Under the pieces are notes generated by a model that saw nothing but the letters and a program-made list of their open reading frames with translations, was not told where the DNA came from and searched no databases. Of a DNA stretch of 64,000 bases, positions 37,046 to 49,425 are shown piece after piece. Position numbers and translations under genes: made by a program. How positions within the stretch are numbered: the stretch's first letter is position 1; every line of letters begins with the position of its first letter. Origin of the DNA: Neurospora intermedia (Eukaryota > Ascomycota > Sordariomycetes > Sordariales > Sordariaceae); the NCBI GenBank assembly GCA_037102815.1, contig BTPP01000001.1:1203001-1267000 (forward strand), written 5' to 3'.

Positions 37046-40000
37046 GGTAGTAAAACTGCTTTAAAACCGGAAACGCCGATTTCTGGTCGAGGAGTGCTCT
37101 AAAACGAAAATTGACAACGGTAATCGACTTAGGAGGGTCGTTTACGTCCCTTACAATGTCCTACGACGAGCGTAGCGACGGCGTTATATCGTCGTTGCCG
37201 ATAGTTATTAATAGTAGTACTTGTAGATTCGAAAGTAGCGTTTATAACTTATTTGCGGAGATCTTAGTATATAATAATCCTAAAGCTATACTTACTACGA
37301 AGATTTTGGATAAAATAGAGGAAGATAATAAAATATTAAAAAAGTTTATTATTAGAGCGAATAAGTCTGTAGATTATAATACCGTTTCGATTGAGGATTA
37401 TTGTTAGGTTCGAGAATTATTTCTCGAATTTATAAAGGTATACGTTGGAAAAAGTAAATCTATATAACCCGAGGTTAGTAAGGTTAGAACCGACTAGTTT
37501 ATTATTAAAAAAGATTTTGATAATTTAAAGAAGGATATTCTAAAGGAAATTAAAAAAAGTACTTAAGAAGTGCCGAAGTATTAGGCCGATATTGTAGCGA
37601 AAATTAGCCCGAGTAAAATTGGTACTACCCTCTAATAATTATTTACTATTATTAAGAAGTTTATCCCTTCTAACTTCGAGCGGCAGTTTATTATTAAGGG
37701 AGCGACGATTACCGTCGAATTTATAAATTGTTCGAACGAAGATACGAAGATAACCTTAGTTATATATTTAAGTAAGAAGAATACCGGCCTAATAGTCCGA
37801 ACGACTATTAGAATATTAACGACCGGAGATTATATAATTATATTTAATAAATTTATATATAATTAGTACTAGTATAATTAAGTATAGGTTAAAGAAGTTT
37901 TTAGCCTTAATACTTTTATTACTATAAGTATTATAAATATATTAGTTCAGAACGTACTTTAAAATAGTATTGATAATTATACTACGGCGGAAGTTATATT
38001 AAATATAGCGAAGGAGAAGAACCCGGAGGTATCTATTATTAGAATTCGGCTATAGAAGAGAAGGGATAGAGAAAATAAAAGCCTACTTCTAATAGAAGTC
38101 GCTACTATATTGGCGGTATACTTCTTTTAGAATAACCTCTTCCTTTAGGACGGTGGTATATACTTATACGAACTGTTTTAAACTTCGAATAATATTTAAT
38201 AATACTTTAAATATTAAAGAATTAGATATATAGCGAAATTCTACTATTAAAAAAATATTTACGCCTATTGTAGCGAAGCTAAATATAAAGGAGACCGCTT
38301 TAGTAAAGTAAATTGCCTATTTAATAATAATAAGTTATTTATTTATTATAAATTGTATAGGAAGAAGGGCTATTATATATATAATTATAAAGAGTATTCT
38401 ATTTTCTAAAAGGCAATTATAAAAACGTTTATTATATACGCCGAGAGGCCGCGGACGTTCGCCCTCTATAAAAACCCGGCTAGAAAGGTATTGGAATTAA
38501 TAATAAAAATTATAAACGAGGGCGTCCTCTCGGATACTCCCCCTAACTCCCGTATTATTACTACCCTAGAGAGATATATTAGAAGAATTATAAAAAGAGG
38601 ATAATTGAAGAAGATTATCGGCCTATTTTTCTAATTAAAGTTATTAAACCCTTAGGGTTTAATAAATATTTATATATATTTTTAGAACGTAGGAGGGAGT
38701 TGGTTACATAGTAGTAATAGTATTTATATAATTATAGTCCCCTTTAGGGAAGTAATACCCTTATCCTCCGTAGAAGGATTAGAAGGAACCCTATTTTAGG
38801 GTAATTAATAATCTAATTAAAAATATTTTATTAAAATATAAGGAAGTTGTACGAAAGAGGGAAATTTCTATTCGAATAAAAGGAGACTTATAATATTATA
38901 GCAATCTAAGAGCCGGGTAAAAATTTAAATAGGAATATTTACTATCCTAAAGGCGGAAGATATTTTAGGGTCGATTGTATAGAGAAGGGAAGGGCGGTAA
39001 TATATATAAATAAGAGATAGAATTTAAAGAACTTAAATTTCTAAATCGGAAAGGATTAGGCTATAATAATATTTAAGAGCCTAAAGGATCTAACGACCGT
39101 CTTTTCTATTTACTCTCTTATTTTTATATAAGGAATATTAGAATATTAGTAAGGATTGCTACTCCTTAAATTTCTTAAAGTCGGGCCCCTAATAGGAAAT
39201 TTAATTATAATCGGGGATTATAATCTCTATTATCCTAATTAGGATTTAGAGAATAGAATTAATTTAAAGGTTGTTCGCTTCCTTATATAAGTATAACGCT
39301 AAAAATTTAATTTATTTACCCCTTATAATAAATTAATAAAGTTTGGGAATGTAATATAAGGAGAGAGGGATAGAATAATTAATTATATATAACTATTACC
39401 TAAGGTTAAAGCTAAATATTAAGGAGTGTAGAGGTACGAATAAACCGGCTCGGACTATTACCCTTAAGAAATTTAAGTCTAAATAGGAAGAAAAAATAAA
39501 AAAACGGAAGAGGAAGGAAGATATAGTTAAAGTCTTATAAATATAGTAAAGGTGAAGGAGGTAGCGGAAAAACGGATATTAGTCCTAAAAAGGATCGATA
39601 TAATAGAGGATTTTAAATTCGCCTTTCGTAGGTTTAATAGAGAATTTATAAATATTATAGAGGAATTCGTCTTATATTAGAAGAAAGGTCGAAGGAGGAG
39701 AGTAAATTAATAAATATTAGAATATAAAATAGTAATAAAAAAGTACGGAGGATATACTAGGAGTAATTTAAATACCGGACAATATTAAACTAAAGGGATT
39801 TTATCGAAGCTATAATAAAAAAGAAGAGGATAATTATAAAAATTTAATAGGCTACGTAGTATAATAGTATTATTAAAGTTTCGAAGAACCTAAATCGATT
39901 TTAACCCTTAGAATAATAGGCCCGTACCCGAAGCTATAGATTAATAAACCCGCCCAAACTATTAGCCTTTTAAACTTATAAAAGAGTAATAAAAGTCGGA

Positions 40001-43000
40001 AATTATAATAGTAAGGCCGAAATCCTTACTAATCGCTTCTTCCTAAAAATAGAAATCCTAATAAATTACCTACCGGATTGGACTAAATTACTAAATAGCG
40101 TTAAACCGATAGCTATTAATAAATTAATCAACGAAGAGGACGTTTAGGACGTATTCTTCCGAATAGTATCTAATAAAACTCCCGGGATCGATTAATATTC
40201 AAATAAATTTTTAAAAATATATAAATAATTATTCTAATAAACTATAGTATATTTAATATCTATTAACCTCTAATTTAGATATTTCCTACAATAGTTTAAA
40301 AACGTAAAAGTAATTATCCTTAAAAAGTCTAGGAAGAACGCCGCTTAATAGAAGCTAACGGGCGTATAGAAGCTAATATCGCTACTTAATAATATAAGAA
40401 AAATTTTTAAAGCGTTCGTAGCTAAAAGGTTTACGTAAGTAGCCGAAGAGTTTAACCTCCTATTAGAAGGCTAAATAAGTAATTAGATAGGCCGTTTAAT
40501 AGAGTTTATAGTCCGGGTAATTATTAATATAGTATATACAACTTAGAAACTCGGAGTTGTAATATCCTTTATACTTTTAAATTTAAAAGGAGCGTTTAAT
40601 AGAATTAATTATAAGTAGCTTCTATATACCCTATAGGAAATATAATTCCTAATATAAATTATTTAATAAATAGCGAACTTTATCGCCGGAAAAAGAGGCT
40701 CTCTCTTCTTTAACGATAAAACCTCCCGCCCCTATATAATTACTACTAAAGTACTATAAAGTTCCCCCCTCTCCCCTATTTTATTTATTCTTTTTATTAC
40801 CCTATTCTATTAGAAATTAATAATAATCCCGAATATAATTATAGTTAGTTTCGCTAACGATATTAATATTATAATAATAGTCTATACTATTAAAGAAAAC
40901 TATTAAACGCTATAAGTAGTATAGGAAGTATATTTAGAATAGGTAGGGGCGAGAGGTATAGAATTCGAAGTAATTAAAACGGAATTAATATATTTTATAT
41001 AAATAAGGGTACTAAGGATGGAAATTCTCTAATTTAAGGAAGTAATACTTCAATCGACGGAATCGATACAATTCCTAAGGGTTTAGCTAAACCGTAAATT
41101 TAATTATAGGGTTTATATAGAAACGGTAAAAAAGAAAATAATAATATAGACGAATATATTTATAAAATTAATAATAAAAATATAAGGTTACTCCTTTATT
41201 CAGGCAAGGGAAATATATATTAAATATATCTATAACGCTATTATATATAGAGCTTTAATATTCTACTAGCCGACTAAAATCTATAATAAACTTCGGAAGA
41301 TAGTAATTAGGCTAGCGAAATACTAAATTAAATATTTAAAAATTATTACTAAGGCATATAAAACTACATTAATATAAAATTTAAAAATAGAAACCTTTTA
41401 TCCGCCGTTCGATTTCTACTTTAATAAAAGAATCTAGGCTTTTAAAGAAAGGCTCGCCTAGACGGACTAAGCCCGGTTCGTCCGGGGGATTATAATTTAA
41501 ATCTTTAACTATATTTAAATATAACGAACTAAAAGTCAACTACCTACTAATAAACTAAAAAGTAATATAATTAAAGTTTAGTAGGCTAAAATATAGGTAC
41601 TAATAGAAAAACTACTAGCAATAGTAGCTAGCCCCCCCTCGGAATTAAGGATTTAATTATTACTACTATTATAAATTCTAAAATTAATAACTATTAATAG
41701 AGAGGAATAGTTAAAAGATATAACGAATTGGGAATAGGTATTATACTATAACTACCATTTAGCGGCGGTAATAGCAAAATTAGAGCGATAGTACGAATTT
41801 ACTATTACTAACCTTACCCCTAAATTTAATAGAAAGGCTATTTAATAATATATAGTTAGTACGAAGAAGAAGAAAAGAAAATACTAATAATTAGAAAAAA
41901 CCGAAGAGGAGCCGTACTTACTAATTAAAGTAAAAAATTCCCTCCTTATTTAAACTAAAATAGAAATTATTAGCCTTTAGGCTTTCCTCTACTAAAGGAA
42001 GGTACCGGACGTCCTAACTCCTATTTACGCTTATAGGTTCGAAAAGGAGATATTCGCCTATATTATTCTAAATTACTTTAATACGGATACTATCTTCTAA
42101 TTAAATTTAGAAGTTTAATTATTAATGAAGGAAGAATTTTAAGAATACTTAGATAATAGAGTTAAAACCGAAAAGATTCTATTATAAACGTTAAAGTTAG
42201 GGAGGTTAAGAGAGTACCGTCTAGCAATCGAATTAGAGGAGGAATAATATAAAGAAATTATAAGGTATTCCTAAAAGGAAAATAGAATATTAATAATATT
42301 AGAATAATAGGATAGGAATAAGGAGGAGATATTTATACTAATTACGGGAGTTATTTAAACTATAATTATAATAAAAACCGAAAAATATTATTTAACGAAC
42401 GCCTAATTATATTTAAGAAATTGTTTAAATAGTTCTATTATACGAACTTAATTTATAATAACCTTACAGCGCTACTAAATCTAATTATTATTTATAAGGG
42501 CGTAACCGGGAATATCAATAGTTATAGGGCTGCCGGGAATAGAACTACTACTATTACTAGAACTAGAAACCGTACGAATAGAAGTAATATAATTACTACC
42601 GCCGGATATAATATATATAGGAATAATAGTACCGCCGCTAGAATTAAATATAATCCGAACTAGGTTTATAGTATTACCGCCGGGTAAAGAAGGGATATAA
42701 TTATAACGAATATCCTTTATAACTAATTTGTAATAACCCTTCTACTATTATTTAATAATATTATAACCTATAATATAAAGAAGATACTTATAATTAGTAG
42801 GAAGGCTATCCTACTCTAAACGAATATATATATAATTAGAAAAGTTATTAATAATACAACAGAAAGTATTCAAATTATAATTAAAATTATCCGAATTACT
42901 TAATATTATAGTAATAATTACCGTTTAAATAGCGTTATAAGCGTTATAAAAACCGGCGGGGACGTCCAATATATACCTACCAGTAATATAATTGTAAGTA

Positions 43001-43988
43001 GCGTTCTAAGTACTACTAATTAGAAGTATAGAAATTAAATAGCGAAAAAGAAGAAAGGAAGATATAAAATTTACTAGTAAATAAAATAAAATAAATCCTA
43101 TTAATAACGACCTTCTTAAAAATATTAAAGGAATTAAACTTATTATTAGAACGTATAATAGAAGCGAGGTCTAAAATATAGTAAAAGTAAAGAATTTTAC
43201 AAATAATATTAATTAAATTAGTATAAGGATCGAAGGAGGAGGGGAGGAAACTATACTAATTCTAAAGGGGATAACTACCGAAGAAATTATAAAGAATATA
43301 AATAAGGAACATAAATTCTAAAAGTACGACCGAAGGGACTATAGGGAATATAGGACCCGGGGATACAATAAGGGAGGAACCCTCCGCGTTAGAGGTCAAA
43401 TCGATAGGGTTAGAACGATAGTAGCCGGAGGAAACTATTTTAATAGAAATTACAATAGGGAAGAAGGAGGAGAAGGATTAGGAAGGGTACTATATAAAGG
43501 ATTATATAAATAAAGGAAGGGGCCTTTATACTAATATAAATAGGGGTAGAACTATAGGATAGAAGAGTAAATAATAGGATAAAAGTATTTATAAATAGGG
43601 GAAGGAGGCGGAAAAGCGGGGTAATAAACGGAAAAATAGGATAGGGAAGCGGGGAGAAGGCGGAGGAAGGAACGGTAGGGAATAAAATAGAGAGGCGGCG
43701 AAGGAGGCGGCGCGCCGGGTTTAGTCCTATTCCTATTATTCCTATTATTTTAGTATTAGGATAGCGTAGCGGTGGGAGAAACGAAATCATATTCGTTATA
43801 GCGGTGGGTAAGAACCGTTATAGCTATAAGCAAAGTAGGAGCGGCGTAGTAAACTACGGCCGAGATGGAGCTAGAGGTTTTCATCCGGAGGCGCTTAACG
43901 TCTCACGGTTTTCCCCCCCAGAGAACTAGAGAAGGACCTCATGCCAATAAGGCGCTATAGTTTATAGTATAAGGAATAAGACTATATA
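37046..43988 (+). mobile_element. LINE-C: full-length Tad1-like LINE, plus strand, RIP-inactivated
   Basis: A 6943-bp element has the 14-bp TSD TATTGTTACTAGAG (37032-37045, 43989-44002). ORF1 begins at about 37111 with an open stretch of 98 codons. It continues, broken, to a CCHC-like knuckle near 38330-38395 in which Cys codons have become Tyr. An apurinic endonuclease region includes IIIGDYNLYYPN (about 39205-39240). The RT region includes SSPLSPILFI (about 40770) and FANDI (about 40850; FADD expected). A C-terminal Zn-type region is seen at about 41960-42080. The last 1.6 kb is a long 3' tail. The Tad1 assignment is from domain order and RT blocks. Confidence 0.88.
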
Positions 43989-44467
43989 TATTGTTACTAG
44001 AGCCGTCATTTTACTAAATAAAAGTAAGGGTAGGCGTAGGAATAGGAACGGGAAGTATAGAAGTAAATTTATTTGAACTCGTATTATACTAGGAACTAGA
44101 ATCGCTATTAAACTCGATAGTCGATATACTAGCAAAGAAAAAACGTTAGAATCTAGATAAACGGCATTGCAAACTTTATACTAATATAAAAATCGTATTA
44201 ATACGAATAATTTTAGTAGAATTATAATCATTAGCTAGTTCGGTCTTTCTAATTGTAAGTAAATAATACTTTCGATAGTATAGTTCACAATAGCTACAAA
44301 TTGCTAGAGTTCAACGTCGTAGTTACAGTTGGGTATAGAATTCACTAGGGTTAGGGATTAATATAGTATTGCCCGCGGAGGAATCCCTACTATAGCTAGC
44401 TATACGGGCAGTGTGATACTGCCTGTAAAATTTTTGACACTGCCCGCCGAGCATCTCCCGGGCCAAA

Positions 44468-44600
44468 TAGTATAATGTCCGGATTGGTGGGTGGGTGAGG
44501 GTGTTGGGCCGGATATTACAACCATTTGGCCCTATGAGTCCGAAGAGACGCATAGGCCATCGGAGGTGGCTGAGCGACTGAGACTACATCAATCAAAATA
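44468..44600. other. Right half of a hairpin locus into which E1 inserted
   Basis: Bases 44468-44545 contain AGTATAATGTCCGG and, inverted, CCGGATATTACAACC followed by TTTGGCCCTATGAGTCC. Joined to the left flank of E1 (9481-9497), the sequence forms two arms of about 35 bp around a GGTGGGTGGGTGAGGG loop. Moderate GC and absence of RIP damage set it apart from its surroundings. It is probably an older small element or LTR fragment; the identity is not known. Confidence 0.5.
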
Positions 44601-44639
44601 AAAAAGCTAGCCTTAAACTCTTTGCTTTGTAATAAAAGT

Positions 44640-45140
44640 TTTGAGAGTTTATATTCTACTTCCTTATCCGCTTTAAAGAAGTTCTCTACCGAACTAAAAC
44701 TAATATATAACTAGATTAAGCTATTATTAATTTGTTAATATCCTCCTTAAACGACGAATAGCTCGGGCGCCTCCATAAATGGCCGGAAGTACTAGATAGC
44801 TACCCGGAGCTTTACAACTTCCTCCGGCGCTTTAACGGCAATAATTTTCTTAAGGGGAGTACGGGGTACTTGAACTCTAGTACCGCCGTTATTAATAAAG
44901 GAGAACCGATGGATATTATTACTACCCGTACTAGGAGCTCCAACTTTAACGGGTCGTCGAATGCCTAGCGAAAGAGGTGGAAAAAGAAGGGTGCCTGTAC
45001 GGCGTGCGGTTTACCTTCCTATTAGGCTAAAGATTGTAAGAAGGTTTAGATCCGGTATATCCGGGTTATTCCAAAGCCGGAAGGGGGCCCGGAGGAAGAT
45101 AACGAAATTAATAATAATAAGGAGTATTAAGGTATAGATA
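44640..45140 (+). pseudogene. Copia gag remnant with mutated zinc knuckle
   Basis: The plus-strand frame reads LYNFLRRFNG, then PMDIITTRTRSS, then CTACGLPSYQAKDC (Gln assumed at a stop), followed by an acidic tail ending at about 45130. The spacing C-x2-C-x4-(H to Y)-x4-C is the retroviral-type knuckle of Copia gag, with the His codon CAT changed to TAT. It is not adjacent to the rest of a Copia pol, so it is an orphan fragment. Confidence 0.65.
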
Positions 45141-45179
45141 TTTAAAATTTTAGAAATATTACAAGTTAGGGATATACAT

Positions 45180-45870
45180 ACTCAGCGTTTTTAATAAAAA
45201 TCATCATAGATTACTTTAGCGAAATTATTAGCACATTTCTATTTATTACTTTCAATTAATAATTGTACTATAGAAAGGGGTTGTAATATAGCAATTGTTT
45301 AAATGAATAAATATTTCTTAAATGATTTATTACTCTTTATTAACTTAACAAACTTTTCTTCAGCCTCTTTAAATTTCTAATAAGTATATTCGATAAAACG
45401 ATCGGCAATCTTCTTTTCCTTATATAGAAGGAATAATTCGTTTTTTATAGCGTTAATATCGTATTTTAATTCTAGGATATAGGCGTAGAGCTTATGGGAC
45501 TTATTAGTAGGGGTCGAAGAATTGTACCGGGTTTTATAATATATTTTAACCTTATCGAACTAGAATACTAAAGTATTAACCTTTCTCTTAAGGCGGGCAA
45601 TTTTTATTTAATTTATAGTCCCTAATACGTTAAAGCTATCTATATAAATTTTAATATCCTTATCGACTCTAAGATTATAGTTAGTAACCATTTCGGCTAA
45701 GGATTTATTGAATATAAAGCGAATATACTTAATTTTTTTACGTTCTTTGTATAATTCGTCTTTTAGATATTTATAAGTAGCTTCGGATTTAACTAATTGC
45801 TCCTAGAAATAGGCATCTCCCTTAGAGGATATAGTAACGATATTATATTTATTTTTAATATATACCATAG
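45180..45870 (-). pseudogene. Unassigned coding remnant, Lys/Glu-rich
   Basis: On the minus strand a frame with only a few stops runs from about 45870 (MVYIKNKYNIVTIS) to about 45180. It is rich in Lys, Glu and Leu, with helical segments such as LKDELYKERKKIKYIRF and FKEAEEKFVKLIKSN that look like coiled coil. I do not recognise the family. Position and composition suggest a retrotransposon gag or ORF1 rather than a host gene. It is flanked by the Copia gag remnant and MULE-3. Confidence 0.4.
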
Positions 45871-46275
45871 TAATATTTTACTCCTCTTTCTTTTAAATAA
45901 AATGAATAATAAAAGAATATATTTTGCGGACTATGGTATTTACATATGCAATTATTTCTATTAAACTATTAATAGAAATATGAAAGGTTTATAAAGAAAG
46001 GAAGCGGATACGGATCTCGTTTTATATAGTTGTAGGGTTTTTATTATAAAGATTAATGAATTAGATAAGAGTTATTATTTCCTTCTACAAGCCTAAAGCT
46101 ATCGACTTCTATCCTTCTTTAACAAATAATTAAAAATATATATAATTGAAGTTATATTGGGTTTTGAAATTGTTAGTTATATAATTAATATAATGGATAA
46201 CGTCCCCTAATAAATTATTAAATATTAAAATTAAATATTTATTACTAATCTTTAGTATTATATTAATAAAATAAT

Positions 46276-49200
46276 GAGTAATCCTCCGCACACCCACCCC
46301 ATTTCCTACATACACCCAAAAACCCAAAATAGTGGGTCTAGACAGCCGATAATACCTAACATCGTAAATCCCGTTTTTACCCGCTAAATTTCGTCTTTTC
46401 AATATACGTAATATTTCTCTTAACTTAGTCGTTTTTTTCACTCTTTTACACACGGCCAGTCGCACCCCATCCACACCGCTAGCCATTTACACATCGCGTA
46501 CTAACTATACTATAGTACCTCAACGCCTTAATGCCTCAATACCCTCAACGTATATAATCTTACTCAAATTAATTAATTTCAATCGTTTATAATTACCTTT
46601 AATCGCGTTCAATTGTTAATAATTAATAGATGTCGCCTTAAGCTTCCAATAGTACCCCCTCCTCTACGTAATGTTGTTACTATTGCGATTTATCCTCCTC
46701 GTTGGATATATTTACAAATAGTTACGCCTCTTTCAATAGTGAAATTAAATAGGCCGTCCCTCCCGATGATAATACTTTTACTTTCCAGCCTACTAATTTG
46801 AACTTAATTATACTAAAGGTTATTGATATATATTGTTGTTATTGGTTCGGGGTATTTATACTTCGTACTAACTATTTTACGAAGGGACTATATAAGGGCG
46901 AACTCTACTGTAAAGTATATTAATGTAATTATACTAAAGCTATACCCAATGTAAATGCTAATCCTTATAAAAAATATTATACAACTACTAGAAAGATCGC
47001 CGATAAATATCCCTTCCGTATTATAATATAGTACTTAAAGAAGAATAGTTACAAATATACTATATAGGCAATTAACCGTACGTATAAAGCTTACCCCCTA
47101 TTATAAAATTTATTAAACTATTTAATCTTTTATTAATAATCTTTAAATATAGAAAGTTATAATTATATTACGGGACTCCTTTATTAACGAGAGTTAATAC
47201 TATATACTATACATACGACCGTTAAAGAGCAATACCCCAAATTGCTTCTCATATACAAAGACCTTAACAATATATATTAGAGACTTTGTTGGTAAGATAA
47301 TAGGGGGTATATTAATATATAGGTATTTATATGCCGATTAGAGAATAATGAGCTCGTTACGCTCAAATATTATTACTTTAACTACTATAAAGATGATGAG
47401 GGTTAGTAAGAGGAGGAACCGACTATATTACGCTACGGTCTCTTATATTTAAAGAAGTAAAGAAAAATATAAAAGCGATACCTATATACTTTACTACTTA
47501 ATACTACTTATAAAATTAACCGCTACTATATTTTAATCGTATAGGGTATTACAATTACTCCAGAGAAGTTATTTATACTAGTCTTTTAAATAATTATTAA
47601 TAACAAGAAGGATAAAGGATTCGGGTAGTTTATTAACTATATTAAGAAGATAATAGATGAATTATCTATTTTTAAACTAGTAATTATTATAATTAACGGT
47701 AATAGCCAGCTTATTACGGCGATTAACCGAATTTTCCCTAATATTTAATATTAGTATTATATATAGTATATTAATCGTCATATAGTTAAGCACTTTGAAG
47801 ATGATTAATAGCGTATAAATTTAAACGATAGGCTGGCCGACGAGTAGTCTATAAATAAGGAGGATAATAGTAACGCTTCTAATAACTCGTCTTTAAATTC
47901 TACTAATAGTTAAGCAATTATTCTTAATCAATATAATTAAAATAACTTCAATCGATTACGCCGTATATATAAGAAGGTTAAAATAATTACTAGAACGTAG
48001 GCTAAGTTGGGTCCGCTTCCTAATAAGGTTGCTAATACGAGGGTAGGCTTCTTTTACGTATAGTAGTATATAATTTACTCTTTATCGATATTAGAGTTTA
48101 AAAACGTACTATTATTATTTCATCGTTAATTTAAGGAGGCTTAAGAAGTTATTTTAAGGTAAATTATAAGCGATTTACTTTTTTACAAGATAGAGTAGGC
48201 TAGATATTATACTAGGAACTACTTTAATTGCAGGTAAAGGACTATATTACTTAGTAAATCTAATAATAACTTTTTTAAATCTTATAAGTTATTTACTTAT
48301 AGTAATTTAATAGATCTATACTAAATTAATAATAAGTATATCTTCCGCCGCTATACCTACTTTAAAGAGGTTATTATTAGATTATTATTGTATATATATA
48401 CACACTAGATCGGACGCCCGTTGGTAGGTAATATTCCTTTTAATATTATATTATAAGTATAGAAATTATCTATTCGTTAATATAATTAACTAAAAGTAAC
48501 CTTCCTAACTACGAACTAGCCTAATACGTAATCGAAGCCTTATATTAAGTAGTTCAAAGTACAATATAGCCTTCCTTATACCTATAAAATAGTAGTAAAA
48601 AGAGAAGCTAGTAGGATAGTTCTAATTACTAAGGATAATTATCATTTATTTTAGTATCTTATTCAACCACGGGTAAGATAACTACTATCCCCTTCCCGAG
48701 TTAATTCTATATTAATTGCCTTACTAAAATACGGTAAATAAATATTTATACCTTCGTCCGGCCGTTAAGAGTATACCTAAAGGTCGTCCCCCTAATTAAA
48801 GCGGTCCGTTTAGTAACAAAGCTATTCTACTAATTGAGCTATTAATTAGGGGGATTTAAAGTAAGAAGGCTAGTAAAAAAGCTATTAGCAAGAAAGTAAT
48901 AGCGCTAAAGGGTAAATTGAGGAATACTTAACTTATACGAACTTTAGCGCGGTGTAATTATTTACAATACGAGGCTAGGCCTAATTTTAAGCAATTAAAT
49001 ACCTAAGAGGAAATCTATAATTGTATTGAGGTAGCGGATAATAATAAGGATAAGGATAATGAGTTAGGGAGGTATTAGGAGGCGAGAGTTCGAGAGTAGA
49101 TAGTAAAGAAGGATAAGGTTATTAATATATTATTAACTTCTTTATCCGACGAACTATTAGAGTTATTAGAGCTATTAAACGTTAGTATATAGAGTTAAAG

Positions 49201-49425
49201 TTTAATTAAGTCTGATTGTGTGCAAATACTATTAATTGAATAGTATTATTAATTTCTATTATTTTGTACTAAATACTATACAGATATTACTAGAATTACG
49301 TAATTAAGGTCCCTGACATGCAAAACGACGAAATTTACACTCAGAACACGGTTATTTACATGTTAGCTGCTTTGGGGGTTTTTGGGTGTATGTAGGAAAT
49401 GGGGTGGGTGTGCGGAGGATTACTC
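46276..49425 (+). mobile_element. MULE-3: family 1 Mutator-like element with recognisable transposase
   Basis: The ends are GAGTAATCCTCCGCACACCC and its reverse complement, flanked by AAAATAAT (46268-46275) and AAAATAAA (49426-49433). The family block is at the left end (about 46370-46465). The plus strand carries a broken MULE transposase from about 46830 to 48970. Visible blocks are LLNTTYKINRYYIL (about 47500), PEKLFILVFQIII, and IIINGNSQLITAINRIFPN followed by YINRHIVKHF (about 47690-47800). These match the MULE core (D-x-TYKTNRY, then D-x-x-x-A-L..A....FP, then W-H-I), with both catalytic Asp residues read as Asn. This is the best-preserved transposase of family 1 in the window and shows that the family is Mutator-type. 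Confidence 0.88.

Larger units (their letters stand above)
9498..44459 (-). mobile_element. E1: family 2 Mutator-like element swollen to 35 kb by nested insertions
   Basis: The left end GGGACTTGCTCGGCGGGCAG and the right end, whose reverse complement reads GGGAGATGCTCGGCGGGCAG, open TIRs of about 100 bp. An exact 8-bp TSD GGGCCAAA flanks them (9490-9497, 44460-44467). The original element is left as pieces 9498-9815, 10542-12066, about 26806-27107, 36542-37031 and 44003-44459, roughly 3.1 kb in total. Read on the minus strand these pieces give a broken MULE transposase. NNIYKTNQYSYPLTI (about 26830-26880) corresponds to the D-x-TYKTN block. After insertions are removed it continues as TNSIYFTTFSLID...NFTWLASTFKKLYY and then VILINFNNQLKTA (about 11900-12060). 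Both expected catalytic Asp positions read Asn. Confidence 0.85.
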
